A program made the position numbers and the translations under genes. This document shows, in pieces, positions 1 through 8,647 of a stretch of DNA of 64,000 nucleotides. The first letter of the stretch is position 1; the number at the start of each line of letters is the position of its first letter. The notes beneath the pieces are model-generated. The model was not told the origin of the DNA and searched no databases. It was given only the letters and a program-made list of their open reading frames with translations. The DNA is from Pseudomonas sp. NFIX28 (GTDB lineage Bacteria > Pseudomonadota > Gammaproteobacteria > Pseudomonadales > Pseudomonadaceae), in assembly GCF_900107395.1 (NCBI RefSeq), contig NZ_FNPW01000011.1, positions 62,001 to 126,000 on the forward strand, written 5' to 3'.

Positions 1-1
1 C

Positions 2-328
2 GCGATCATGATGATCGACTTCGCCCTCGACGCCGAACGCAACCAGGGCATGGCGCCGGAGCAGGCGATCTACCAGGCGGCGCTCCTGCGTTTCCGGCCG
101 ATCCTGATGACCACCCTGGCCGCGCTGTTCGGCGCCGTGCCGCTGATGCTGGCCACCGGCTCCGGCGCCGAACTGCGCCAGCCCCTGGGCCTGGTGATGG
201 TCGGCGGCCTGTTGCTGAGCCAGATCCTGACGCTGTTCACCACTCCGGTGATTTACCTGTACTTCGACCGCCTGGGCCGGCGCTGGCGTTCGGCGCCTGA
301 GCGCGCGGAGCCGGTAGAGCAGCCATGA
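2..328 (+). CDS. muxB: RND multidrug efflux transporter MuxB, C-terminal end (partial)
   Basis: This is the last 108 codons of an inner-membrane RND (AcrB/MdtB class) drug/proton antiporter; the gene enters from outside the window and the reading frame is open from base 2. It shows the final part of the RND fold: the conserved stretch FRPILMTTLAALFGAVPL, the RQPLGLVMVGGL segment and the closing transmembrane helix ending TTPVIYLYFDRL. The next gene starts inside its stop codon (4-base overlap) and is a second RND subunit, so this is the paired-pump arrangement of mdtBC/muxBC. The name MuxB rests on that layout (muxA-muxB-muxC-opmB in Pseudomonas). The membrane-fusion subunit muxA must lie upstream and is not visible. 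Confidence 0.88.
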   Translation, partial: AIMMIDFALDAERNQGMAPEQAIYQAALLRFRPILMTTLAALFGAVPLMLATGSGAELRQPLGLVMVGGLLLSQILTLFTTPVIYLYFDRLGRRWRSAPERAEPVEQP

Positions 329-3300
329 ACCTGTCCGGACCCTTTATCCGCCGGCCGGTGGCGACCATGCTGCTGAGCCTGGCGATCATGCTGCTGGGCG
401 GTGTCAGCTTCGGCCTGCTGCCGGTGTCGCCGCTGCCGCAGATGGACTTTCCGGTGATCGTGGTCCAGGCCAGCCTGCCGGGGGCCAGCCCCGAGGTGAT
501 GGCATCTACCGTGGCCACGCCGCTGGAGCGCTCCTTCGGTGCGATCGCCGGCGTCAACACCATGAGCAGCCGCTCCAGCCAGGGCTCGACCCGGGTCATC
601 CTGCAATTCGACCTGGACCGCGACATCAATGGCGCGGCGCGGGAAGTGCAGGCGGCGATCAACGCCTCGCGCAACCTGCTGCCCAGCGGCATGCGCAGCA
701 TGCCCACCTACAAGAAGGTCAACCCGTCCCAGGCGCCGATCATGGTGCTGTCGCTGACCTCCGACGTGTTGCAAAAGGGCCAGTTGTACGACCTGGCCTC
801 GACCATCCTGTCGCAGAGCCTGTCCCAGGTGTCCGGGGTCGGCGAGGTGCAGATCGGCGGCAGTTCGCTGCCGGCGGTGCGCATCGAACTGGAGCCGCAA
901 CTGCTCAACCAGTACGGCGTGGCCCTCGACGATGTGCGCAAGACCATCGCCGAGGCCAACGTGCGCCGGCCCAAGGGCTCGGTGGAGACCCACGAGCAGA
1001 TGTGGCAGGTGCAGGCCAACGACCAGCTGGAGAAGGCTAAGGATTACGAGCCGCTGATCATTCACTACAAGGACGGCGCGGCCTTGCGCCTGAAAGACGT
1101 GGCCAAGGTCACCGACGGCGTCGAGGACCGCTACAACAGCGGCTTCTTCAACGACGACGCGGCGGTACTGCTGGTGATCAACCGCCAGGCCGGCGCCAAC
1201 ATCATCGAGACGGTCAACGAGATCAAGGCGCAGTTGCCGGCGCTGCAGGCGGTGCTGCCGGCCAGCGTCAAGCTCAACCTGGCGATGGACCGCTCGCCGG
1301 TGATCAAGGCCACGCTGCACGAGGCCGAGATGACCTTGCTGATTGCCGTGGCCCTGGTGATCCTGGTGGTCTACCTGTTCCTCGGCAACCTGCGTGCCTC
1401 GCTGATCCCGAGCCTGGCGGTGCCGGTGTCGCTGGTGGGCACTTTCGCGGTGATGTACCTGTACGGGTTTTCCCTGAACAACCTGTCGCTGATGGCGCTG
1501 ATCCTCGCCACCGGCCTGGTGGTGGACGACGCCATCGTGGTGCTGGAGAACATTTCCCGGCACATCGACGACGGCATCGCGCCAATGAAGGCGGCGTACC
1601 TGGGGGCCAAGGAGGTCGGTTTTACCCTGTTGTCGATGAACGTCTCGCTGGTGGCGGTGTTCCTGTCGATCCTGTTCATGGGCGGGATCATCGAAAGTCT
1701 GTTCCGCGAATTCTCCATCACCCTGGCGGCGGCGATAGTCGTGTCCCTGGTGGTGTCCCTGACCCTGACCCCGATGCTCTGCGCGCGCTGGCTCAAGCCC
1801 CACGTGCCGGGTCGGGAGAACGGCCTGCAGCGCTGGAGCCAGAAGGCCAACGACTGGATGGTGGCGAAGTACGCCAGCAGCCTGGACTGGGTGCTGCGCC
1901 ACAAGCGCCTGACCCTGCTCAGCCTGCTGCTGACCATCGGGGTCAACGTCGCGCTGTACGTGGTGGTGCCCAAGACTTTCATGCCGCAGCAGGACACCGG
2001 CCAGTTGATCGGTTTCGTGCGCGGCGACGATGGCCTGTCGTTCACCGTGATGCAGCCGAAAATGGAAATCTTCCGCCGCGCGGTGCTCAAGGACCCGGCG
2101 GTGCAGAGCGTGGCCGGTTTCATCGGCGGCAACAACGGCACCAACAATGCCTTCATGCTGGTGCGCCTGAAGCCGATCAAGGAGCGCAATATCTCCGCGC
2201 AGAAGGTTATCGAGCGCCTGCGCAAGCAAATGCCCAAGGTGCCCGGGGCGCAGCTGATGCTGATGGCCGACCAGGACCTGCAGTTCGGCGGCGGCCGCGA
2301 GCAGACCTCCTCGCAGTATTCCTACATCATCCAGAGCGGCGACCTGGGGGTGCTGCGCGAGTGGTACCCGAAAGTGGTCACCGCGCTGCGCGCCTTGCCG
2401 GAACTGACCGCGATCGATGCCCGTGAAGGCAAGGGCGCCCAGCAGGTGACCCTGGTGGTCGACCGCGACCAGGCCAAGCGCCTGGGAATCGACATGGACA
2501 TGGTCACCGCCGTGCTCAACAACGCCTACAGCCAGCGGCAGATCTCCACCATCTACGACAGCCTCAACCAGTATCAGGTGGTGATGGAGGTCAACCCGAA
2601 ATACGCCCAGGACCCGATCACCCTCAACCAGGTGCAGGTCATCACCGCCGAGGGCGCGCGGGTGCCGCTGTCGACCATCGCCCATTACGAAAACAGCCTG
2701 GAAGACGACCGGGTCAGCCACGAAGGCCAGTTCGCCTCGGAGAGCATTTCCTTCGACATGGCCGAAGGGGTGACGGTGGAGCAGGGCACGGCGGCCATCG
2801 AGCGGGCGATCGCCAAGGTCGGCATGCCCGAAGACGTGATCGTCAAGATGGCCGGTACCGCCGATGCCTTCGCCGCGACGCAGAAGAGCCAGCCGTTCAT
2901 GATCCTTGGCGCGCTGCTGGCGGTGTATCTGGTGCTGGGCGTGCTGTATGAAAGCTACATTCATCCGCTGACGATTCTCTCGACCCTGCCGTCGGCCGGG
3001 GTCGGGGCCTTGCTGTCGATCTACGTGCTGGGCGGCGAATTCAGCCTGATCTCGCTGCTGGGGCTGTTCCTGCTGATCGGCGTGGTGAAGAAAAACGCCA
3101 TCTTGATGATCGACCTGGCGTTGCAGCTGGAGCGTCACCAGGGCCTGAGCCCGCTGGACTCGATCCGCAGCGCCTGCCTGTTGCGCCTGCGGCCGATCCT
3201 GATGACCACCCTGGCGGCGATCCTCGGTGCCTTGCCCTTGCTGCTGAGCAGCGCCGAAGGCGCGGAAATGCGCCAGCCCCTGGGCCTAACCATTATTGGC

Positions 3301-3432
3301 GGCCTGGTCTTCAGCCAGGTCCTGACCCTCTACACCACCCCGGTGGTTTACCTGTATCTCGATCGCCTGCGCCATAAATTCAACCACTGGCGTGGGGTAC
3401 GTACCGATGCCGCTCTGGAAACGCCGCTATGA
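325..3432 (+). CDS. muxC: RND multidrug efflux transporter MuxC
   Basis: A full-length (1035 aa) RND permease, the second transporter subunit of a MuxABC-OpmB/MdtABC-type tripartite pump that uses the proton gradient to expel drugs across both membranes. The first transmembrane helix follows the FIRRPVATMLL start typical of HAE1 family members. Helix 4 carries the proton-relay motif LVVDDAIVVLEN with the paired aspartates. The duplicated half ends with FRPILMTTLAA-like and TTPVVYLYLDRL segments. Overlap of 4 bases with muxB upstream and 4 bases with opmB downstream indicates one operon with translational coupling. Length matches MdtC/MuxC (about 1025-1040 aa). Mdt/Mux pumps work as heterotrimers of the two RND subunits. 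Natural substrates cannot be read from the sequence. Confidence 0.93.
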   Translation: MNLSGPFIRRPVATMLLSLAIMLLGGVSFGLLPVSPLPQMDFPVIVVQASLPGASPEVMASTVATPLERSFGAIAGVNTMSSRSSQGSTRVILQFDLDRDINGAAREVQAAINASRNLLPSGMRSMPTYKKVNPSQAPIMVLSLTSDVLQKGQLYDLASTILSQSLSQVSGVGEVQIGGSSLPAVRIELEPQLLNQYGVALDDVRKTIAEANVRRPKGSVETHEQMWQVQANDQLEKAKDYEPLIIHYKDGAALRLKDVAKVTDGVEDRYNSGFFNDDAAVLLVINRQAGANIIETVNEIKAQLPALQAVLPASVKLNLAMDRSPVIKATLHEAEMTLLIAVALVILVVYLFLGNLRASLIPSLAVPVSLVGTFAVMYLYGFSLNNLSLMALILATGLVVDDAIVVLENISRHIDDGIAPMKAAYLGAKEVGFTLLSMNVSLVAVFLSILFMGGIIESLFREFSITLAAAIVVSLVVSLTLTPMLCARWLKPHVPGRENGLQRWSQKANDWMVAKYASSLDWVLRHKRLTLLSLLLTIGVNVALYVVVPKTFMPQQDTGQLIGFVRGDDGLSFTVMQPKMEIFRRAVLKDPAVQSVAGFIGGNNGTNNAFMLVRLKPIKERNISAQKVIERLRKQMPKVPGAQLMLMADQDLQFGGGREQTSSQYSYIIQSGDLGVLREWYPKVVTALRALPELTAIDAREGKGAQQVTLVVDRDQAKRLGIDMDMVTAVLNNAYSQRQISTIYDSLNQYQVVMEVNPKYAQDPITLNQVQVITAEGARVPLSTIAHYENSLEDDRVSHEGQFASESISFDMAEGVTVEQGTAAIERAIAKVGMPEDVIVKMAGTADAFAATQKSQPFMILGALLAVYLVLGVLYESYIHPLTILSTLPSAGVGALLSIYVLGGEFSLISLLGLFLLIGVVKKNAILMIDLALQLERHQGLSPLDSIRSACLLRLRPILMTTLAAILGALPLLLSSAEGAEMRQPLGLTIIGGLVFSQVLTLYTTPVVYLYLDRLRHKFNHWRGVRTDAALETPL

Positions 3433-4907
3433 CTGACTGTTCGCCACGCAACCTTCCCCAGCGCCTGGCCCTGGCCCGCGGGTCGCGGCTGTTGAGCCTG
3501 AGCTTGAGCCTGATGCTGCTCAGCGCCTGCGCCATCGGCCCGGATTATCAGCGCCCGACCGTTGCCGAGCCCGCGCAATACAAGGAAGCGGCGGGCTGGC
3601 GCCAGGCCAACCCCAGCGACTCCCTGGCCCGGGGTGCCTGGTGGGAGCTGTACGGCGACCGCCAGCTCAACGACCTGATCGGCAAGCTCAACAGCGCCAA
3701 CCAGACCGTGGCGCAGTCCGAGGCGCAGTACCGCCAGGCCCAGGCCCTGGTGCGCAGCGCGCGCGGCTCGCTGTTCCCCACGGTGGACCTGAGCGCCGGG
3801 AAAACCCGCGCCAGCCAGGGCACCGGCAGCAGCAGCTCGGCCCTGAGCAGTTCCTCCAGCGGCATTCGCGACACCTACAACACCCAGCTCGGGGTGAGCT
3901 GGGAGGCCGATATCTGGGGCAAATTGCGCCGCGGCTTGGAAGCCGACCAAGCCAGCGCCGAAGCCAGCTTCGCCGACCTTGCGGCGATGCGCCTGAGCCA
4001 GCAGTCGGAACTGGTGCAGAACTACCTGCAACTGCGGGTCATCGACCAGCAGAAGCGCCTGCTCGAAGCCACGGTGGCGGCCTACCAGCGCTCGCTGACC
4101 ATGACCGAGAACCAGTACCGCGCCGGGGTCTCCGGCAAGGACGCGGTGGCCCAGGCGCAAACCCAGCTCAAAAGCACCCAGGCCGACCTGATCGACCTGA
4201 TCTGGCAGCGCGCCCAGCTGGAAAACGCCATCGCGGTGCTGATCGGCCTGCCGCCGGCCGAGTTCAGCCTGGCCGAGACCCAAGACATCCCGGCCTTGCC
4301 CCAGGTGCCCTTGAGCCTGCCGTCGCAGCTGCTCGAGCGCCGCCCGGACATCGCTTCGGCCGAGCGTTCGGTGATCGCTGCCAATGCCAATATCGGCGTG
4401 GCCAAGGCTGCCTATTACCCGGACCTGACCCTGAGCATGACGGGCGGCTACAGCAGCAGTACCTACGCCGACTGGATCAGCCTGCCGAACCGCTTCTGGT
4501 CGGTCGGGCCGAAACTGGCCATGACCTTGTTCGACGGCGGCCAGCGTTCGGCGGAAGTCGAGCGTACCGAGGCGGCCTACGACCAGACCGTGGCCAAGTA
4601 CCGCCAGACCGTGCTCGACGGCTTTCGCGAAGTGGAGAATTACCTGGTGCAGCTCAAGGTTCTGGAAGACGAAGCCGCAGTGCGCCAGCAGGCCCTGGAC
4701 GCGGCGCGCGAGTCGCTGCGCCTGACCGAAAACCAGTACCGGGCCGGGGTGATCGCCTACCTGGATGTGGTGGTGGTGCAAGCCACGGCGCTGAGCAACG
4801 AACGCAGCGTGCTGAACCTGTTGCAAAGCCGGCTGGTCACCAGCGTGCAACTGATCGCCGCCCTCGGCGGCGGCTGGGATGGCCAGCTGCAGGCCAGCAA
4901 GGAGTAA
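3429..4907 (+). CDS. opmB: TolC-family outer-membrane efflux lipoprotein OpmB
   Basis: A 492-aa outer-membrane channel of the NodT/OprM lipoprotein class, the exit duct of the preceding pump. The N-terminus has a basic region, a hydrophobic stretch and a lipobox (LLSAC) followed by the typical AIGPDYQRP segment. Two long helical hairpin repeats follow. Each contains the duplicated TENQYRAGV motif (about residues 221 and 437), which reflects the internal duplication of TolC proteins. It begins inside the muxC stop region, so it is co-transcribed with the pump. Behind it comes a duplicated intergenic repeat rather than a recognisable terminator. OpmB is inferred from synteny; any OprM/OpmB-class TolC protein would look similar. 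Confidence 0.9.
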   Translation: MTDCSPRNLPQRLALARGSRLLSLSLSLMLLSACAIGPDYQRPTVAEPAQYKEAAGWRQANPSDSLARGAWWELYGDRQLNDLIGKLNSANQTVAQSEAQYRQAQALVRSARGSLFPTVDLSAGKTRASQGTGSSSSALSSSSSGIRDTYNTQLGVSWEADIWGKLRRGLEADQASAEASFADLAAMRLSQQSELVQNYLQLRVIDQQKRLLEATVAAYQRSLTMTENQYRAGVSGKDAVAQAQTQLKSTQADLIDLIWQRAQLENAIAVLIGLPPAEFSLAETQDIPALPQVPLSLPSQLLERRPDIASAERSVIAANANIGVAKAAYYPDLTLSMTGGYSSSTYADWISLPNRFWSVGPKLAMTLFDGGQRSAEVERTEAAYDQTVAKYRQTVLDGFREVENYLVQLKVLEDEAAVRQQALDAARESLRLTENQYRAGVIAYLDVVVVQATALSNERSVLNLLQSRLVTSVQLIAALGGGWDGQLQASKE

Positions 4908-4940
4908 CAGGCTGCATCGGCGATCCGCCAGTTCTACGAG

Positions 4941-5240
4941 CGCTGCGCGCTCGATCGCAGGCTACAGACAGCATGTAGCCGCTGCCGAGCCCGCGAGGCT
5001 GCGAACGGTTCGCGCAGCGACCGCAACCCCTGAATCCACGCGCTATCTGGCCTCACCGGTTGTCCGTCCTACAACCCCAGCGCGCTCGATTACAGGCGAC
5101 AAACAGCATGTAGCCGCTGCCGAGCCCGCGAGGCTGCGAACGGTTCGCGCAGCGACCGCAACCCCTGAATCCGCGCGCTATCTGGCCTCACCGGTTGTCC
5201 GTCCTACAACCCCTGCACGCTCGATCGCAGGCTGCATCGA
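4941..5240 (+). repeat. 135-bp direct duplication carrying REP-like palindromes
   Basis: A unit beginning GCATGTAGCCGCTGCCGAGC is present twice in tandem with a 135-base period (from 4971 and from 5106), and partial similarity extends to both sides (CGCTCGAT-CAGG). The copies differ by only a few substitutions. Each contains the motif TAGCCGCTGCCGAG with GCGAGGCTGCGA, the same family as repeats near 7.7, 17.2-17.8, 23.5 and 61.5 kb. A 137-codon open frame crosses it but is only the repeat read through. It fills most of the 529-base gap behind opmB. Confidence 0.85.
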
Positions 5241-5436
5241 TAGCCGCGTCCCTGGCGTTGTGTCACTGTTGCCAGCGGTCGAGTCGCTGTAACCGATTTG
5301 TTTTATCGCCCGGCTACTTTCGTTTGGCTGATGGCTTTTTGCTTAGTTTGTGAGTGCGCTTCGGCGTGCAATCAGTACAATTGCTCCTTTTTTACCGCCG
5401 GGTATGGAAGCTTCCGGCTAATGCCACGAGACGTCC
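5241..5436 (+). other. Leader of the MHYT-GGDEF-EAL gene
   Basis: About 200 bases between the duplicated repeat and the next start codon. It is locally AT-richer than its surroundings (TTTTTGCTTAGTTTG, TACAATTGCTCC). A TACAAT hexamer at 5376-5381 would suit a -10 box, but no convincing -35 sits 16-18 bases upstream. No operator or riboswitch was recognised. Confidence 0.3.
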
Positions 5437-7515
5437 ATGCTCATCGGTACCTACTCCCCCGCACTGGTTCTGATTTCCCTGTTTGTGGCGATCCTGGCCT
5501 CCTATACCGCGCTCGACATGACCGGTCGCATTGCCACCACCCAGGGGCGCGCGGCGCTGTTATGGATGACCGGCGGTTCGCTGGCCATGGGGATCGGGGT
5601 GTGGTCGATGCACTTTATCGGCATGCTCGCCTTCAGCCTGCCGATCGCCCTGGGCTACGACGCCGGCATTACCGCGCTGTCGCTGCTGATTTCCGTGCTG
5701 TCCTGCGGTTTCGCCCTGTGGCTGGTGAGCCAGCAGCGCCTGCCGCTCTGGCAACTGGCCTTCGGCGCGCTGATCATGGGCGCCGGGATCAGCGCCATGC
5801 ACTACACCGGCATGGCGGCGATGCGCATGCAGCCGGGCATCGACTACGACCCGAGCCTGTTCGGCGCCTCGCTGCTGATCGCCGTCGGCGCCTCGGCCGC
5901 GGCGTTGTGGATCGCCTTCCGCCTGCGGCGCAATACCCCCTATGTACGCCTGGCCCGCTGCGGGGCCGCGGTGGTGATGGGCATCGCCATTGTCGGCATG
6001 CATTACACCGGCATGGCCGCGGCACGCTTCGCCGACGGCAGCTTCTGTGGCGCGGCGGTGGACGGCTTGAGCGGCAAGGGCCTGGACAACCTGGTGCTGA
6101 TCACCACCTTGGCGGTGCTGGTGATCGCCTTGTTGACCTCGGTGCTCGACGCCCGCCTGGAAGCCCGCACGGCGGTGCTGGCCGAGTCGCTGACCCTGGC
6201 CAACCGCGAACTGACCCAGCTGGCCCTGCATGACACCCTGACCGGCCTGCCGAACCGCACGCTGCTCGCCGACCGAATCGACCAGGCGATGCAACGGGTG
6301 ACGGAGCAGGGCGACTGTTTTGCGCTGATGTTCATCGACCTGGACGGCTTCAAGCCGGTCAACGATGCCTTTGGCCATCACATGGGCGACCAGTTGCTGC
6401 GCGAGGTGGCCCTGCGCCTGCGCGAAGACCTGCGCAGCCAGGACACCCTGGCGCGGATCGGTGGCGATGAGTTCGTGCTGCTGGTGCAACTGAACGAGCC
6501 GGACGATGCCCTGCGCCTGGCCGCGCGCCAGGTGGGGCTGATCGGCCAGCCGTTCCGGGTCGTCGAGCATGAGTTGCAGATTTCCGCCAGCGTCGGCATC
6601 GCGCTATACCCGGGCAACGGCCTGACGCCCCAGGAACTGCTGATGAATGCCGATGCGGCGATGTATCACGCCAAGGGCACCGGCAAGAACGGCTACAGCT
6701 TTTTCGACGCCTCGATGAACAGCGACGCGCGCCGGCACCTGCAACTGCTGCAAGACCTGCGCAACGCCGTCGAACACAATCAGTTCAAGCTGTATTACCA
6801 ACCCAAGTTCGACGCCGCCAACGGCTTGCCGGTGGGCGCCGAAGCCTTGCTGCGCTGGGAACACCCGCAGCTGGGCCTGCTGCTGCCGGACAAGTTCATT
6901 GGGCTCGCGGAAAAGACCGGCTTGATCATCCCTATCGGCGAGTGGGTGCTCAACGAGGCCTGCCGGCAGATGCGCGAATGGTACAGCGAGGGTTATGAGG
7001 GCTGGCGGATCGCGGTGAATATCTCCGCGCTGCAGTTCTGCCATGCCGGGCTGGTGGACAGCGTGGCCAGGGCGCTGAGCCGCCATCGCTTGCCGGCCAA
7101 CAGCCTGACCTTGGAAATCACCGAGACCACGGCCATGAGCGATGCCGATGCGAGCATGACCGTGCTCAAGCAGTTGTCGGCCATGGGCGTGGACCTGTCC
7201 ATCGACGACTTCGGCACCGGCTATTCGAGCCTGATGTACCTCAAGCGCCTGCCGGCCAACGAATTGAAGATCGACCGCGGTTTCGTCCGCGACCTGGAGC
7301 ACGACAGCGACGATGCGGCGATCGTCTCGGCCATCGTCGCCCTGGGCCAGGCGCTGGGCCTGCGCATCGTCGCCGAAGGCGTGGAAACCAACGCGCAGCA
7401 GGACTTCCTGACCCAGCTGGGCTGCGATTCGCTGCAGGGTTATTTCCTCGGCTATCCGCTGCCGGCCGCACGCTTCATGCAGAGCATCCACCAGGCCGAA
7501 CAGCTGGCGCTCTGA
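5437..7515 (+). CDS. mucR: MHYT-GGDEF-EAL membrane protein, MucR-like cyclic-di-GMP enzyme
   Basis: A 692-aa inner-membrane protein predicted to make and/or break cyclic di-GMP. The N-terminal ~240 residues form a seven-helix MHYT sensor with three diagnostic motifs: MHFIGM at residue 58, MHYTGM at 121 and MHYTGM at 188. The unit is proposed to bind metal and sense O2, CO or NO. A GGDEF domain follows with an intact GGDEF signature at 342-346, so cyclase activity is plausible. The C-terminal EAL domain carries EALLRW from residue 469 plus IDDFGTGYSS and IVAEGVE motifs, so phosphodiesterase activity is also plausible. Architecture and length match P. aeruginosa MucR, which affects alginate and biofilm dispersal; orthology is inferred. 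It is a single gene between repeat-filled gaps. Confidence 0.85.
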   Translation: MLIGTYSPALVLISLFVAILASYTALDMTGRIATTQGRAALLWMTGGSLAMGIGVWSMHFIGMLAFSLPIALGYDAGITALSLLISVLSCGFALWLVSQQRLPLWQLAFGALIMGAGISAMHYTGMAAMRMQPGIDYDPSLFGASLLIAVGASAAALWIAFRLRRNTPYVRLARCGAAVVMGIAIVGMHYTGMAAARFADGSFCGAAVDGLSGKGLDNLVLITTLAVLVIALLTSVLDARLEARTAVLAESLTLANRELTQLALHDTLTGLPNRTLLADRIDQAMQRVTEQGDCFALMFIDLDGFKPVNDAFGHHMGDQLLREVALRLREDLRSQDTLARIGGDEFVLLVQLNEPDDALRLAARQVGLIGQPFRVVEHELQISASVGIALYPGNGLTPQELLMNADAAMYHAKGTGKNGYSFFDASMNSDARRHLQLLQDLRNAVEHNQFKLYYQPKFDAANGLPVGAEALLRWEHPQLGLLLPDKFIGLAEKTGLIIPIGEWVLNEACRQMREWYSEGYEGWRIAVNISALQFCHAGLVDSVARALSRHRLPANSLTLEITETTAMSDADASMTVLKQLSAMGVDLSIDDFGTGYSSLMYLKRLPANELKIDRGFVRDLEHDSDDAAIVSAIVALGQALGLRIVAEGVETNAQQDFLTQLGCDSLQGYFLGYPLPAARFMQSIHQAEQLAL

Positions 7516-7576
7516 GTGCGTCGAACGCCTGCCTGCTTCGCAGGTTCGCAGCCTTCGGCAGCGGCTACAGCGCGTC

Positions 7577-7745
7577 TGTAGGAGCGAGGCTTGCCCGCGA
7601 TGACGATGGGCCAAACGGCACAAAATCCCAAGACCGTGCTAGCGCAATAACATCACGGCCGTGCCGGCCGATCGCAGCCTGCGGCAGCGGCTACAGGTTT
7701 CAGGTCCAGCGCCTTTGCTCTTGTAACCGCTGCCGCAGGCATCGA
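7577..7745. repeat. REP palindromes of two families in the mucR-SDR gap
   Basis: The 347-base gap behind the MHYT gene holds one classical Pseudomonas REP (TGTAGGAGCGAGGCTTGCCC, 7577-7601). It also holds a second-family inverted pair, GATCGCAGCCTGCGGCAGCG (from 7670) against TGTAACCGCTGCCGCAGGC (from 7722), with arms of about 24 bases. On transcription they would fold into long hairpins and may stop or stabilise the mucR mRNA end. No T-run typical of an intrinsic terminator follows. Confidence 0.75.
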
Positions 7746-7862
7746 GACGGCAGGCGCGACGCTTTGTCAGTCAGTGCCGGAAGCGGCTCGCAGAAGGTTT
7801 GCAACGCTGGTCCCAGGGTGTTTAATTGGCGGCGTTCAAAGATCAGCGAGGGAGTTGGCAGC

Positions 7863-8609
7863 ATGGACAAGGTCATCCTCATCACCGGTGGCGGTCGCGG
7901 TATTGGCGCGGCCACCGCGCTGCTGGCCGCGCAACAGGGCTATCGCATCTGCATCAACTACCAGGCCGACGAACAGGCGGCCTTCCAGGTGCTGGAGCAG
8001 GTGCGCGGCCTGGGTGCCCAGGCGATTGCGGTGCGGGCCGATGTCAGCATCGAGGACGAAGTGATCGGCCTGTACCACCGGGTCGACGCCGAACTGGGGC
8101 GGGTCACCGCGCTGGTGAATAACGCCGGCACCGTCGGCCAGAAGTCGCGACTCGACGAAATGTCCGAGTTCCGCATTCTCAAGATCATGAAGACCAACGT
8201 GCTCGGGCCGATCCTCTGCGCCAAGCATGCGGTGCTGCGCATGTCGCCACGGCATGGCGGGCAGGGCGGCAGCATCGTCAACGTATCCTCGGTCGCCGCC
8301 CGCCTGGGCGCTCCTGGCGAATACATCGACTACGCCGCCTCCAAGGGCGCCCTCGACACTTTCACCATTGGCCTGTCCAAGGAAGTCGCCGGCGAAGGCA
8401 TCCGGGTCAACGGCGTACGCCCGGGCTACATCTACACCGACTTCCACGCCCTGAGCGGCGACGCCGACCGTGTCAGCAAGCTGGAATCCGCCATCCCCAT
8501 GGGCCGCGGCGGGCGCCCGGACGAAGTGGCGGAGGCGATCATCTGGCTGCTGTCGGACAAGGCCTCGTATTCCACCGGGACCTTTATCGACCTGGGCGGT
8601 GGCCGCTGA
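7863..8609 (+). CDS. SDR family NAD(P)-dependent oxidoreductase
   Basis: A 248-aa classical short-chain dehydrogenase/reductase, cytosolic. It has the Rossmann cofactor motif TGGGRGIG at residues 8-15, LVNNAG in the central sheet, the serine in NVSSVAA and the catalytic YAASK pair (Tyr157, Lys161), then the RVNGVRPGYI segment. The start is placed at the ATG preceded by GAGGGA with suitable spacing; the open frame runs 33 codons further upstream without support. Members close to this type (YgfF / glucose-1-dehydrogenase / FabG-like) act on sugars or ketones, but the substrate cannot be told from sequence. It stands alone, tail to tail with the immunity gene that follows. Confidence 0.85.
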   Translation: MDKVILITGGGRGIGAATALLAAQQGYRICINYQADEQAAFQVLEQVRGLGAQAIAVRADVSIEDEVIGLYHRVDAELGRVTALVNNAGTVGQKSRLDEMSEFRILKIMKTNVLGPILCAKHAVLRMSPRHGGQGGSIVNVSSVAARLGAPGEYIDYAASKGALDTFTIGLSKEVAGEGIRVNGVRPGYIYTDFHALSGDADRVSKLESAIPMGRGGRPDEVAEAIIWLLSDKASYSTGTFIDLGGGR

Positions 8610-8647
8610 GCCGCAGGCCATAGGCCCGACCGTGTAGGCGCCGGCGC

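Noticed and set aside
253..3138. 961-codon open frame antisense to muxC
   Set aside because: His/Gln/Arg-rich shadow of a GC-rich gene; muxC on the other strand has full family motifs and operon overlaps.
4879..5292. 137-codon rightward open frame across the 135-bp duplication
   Set aside because: Its protein is the repeat unit read twice; no SD and no family resemblance.
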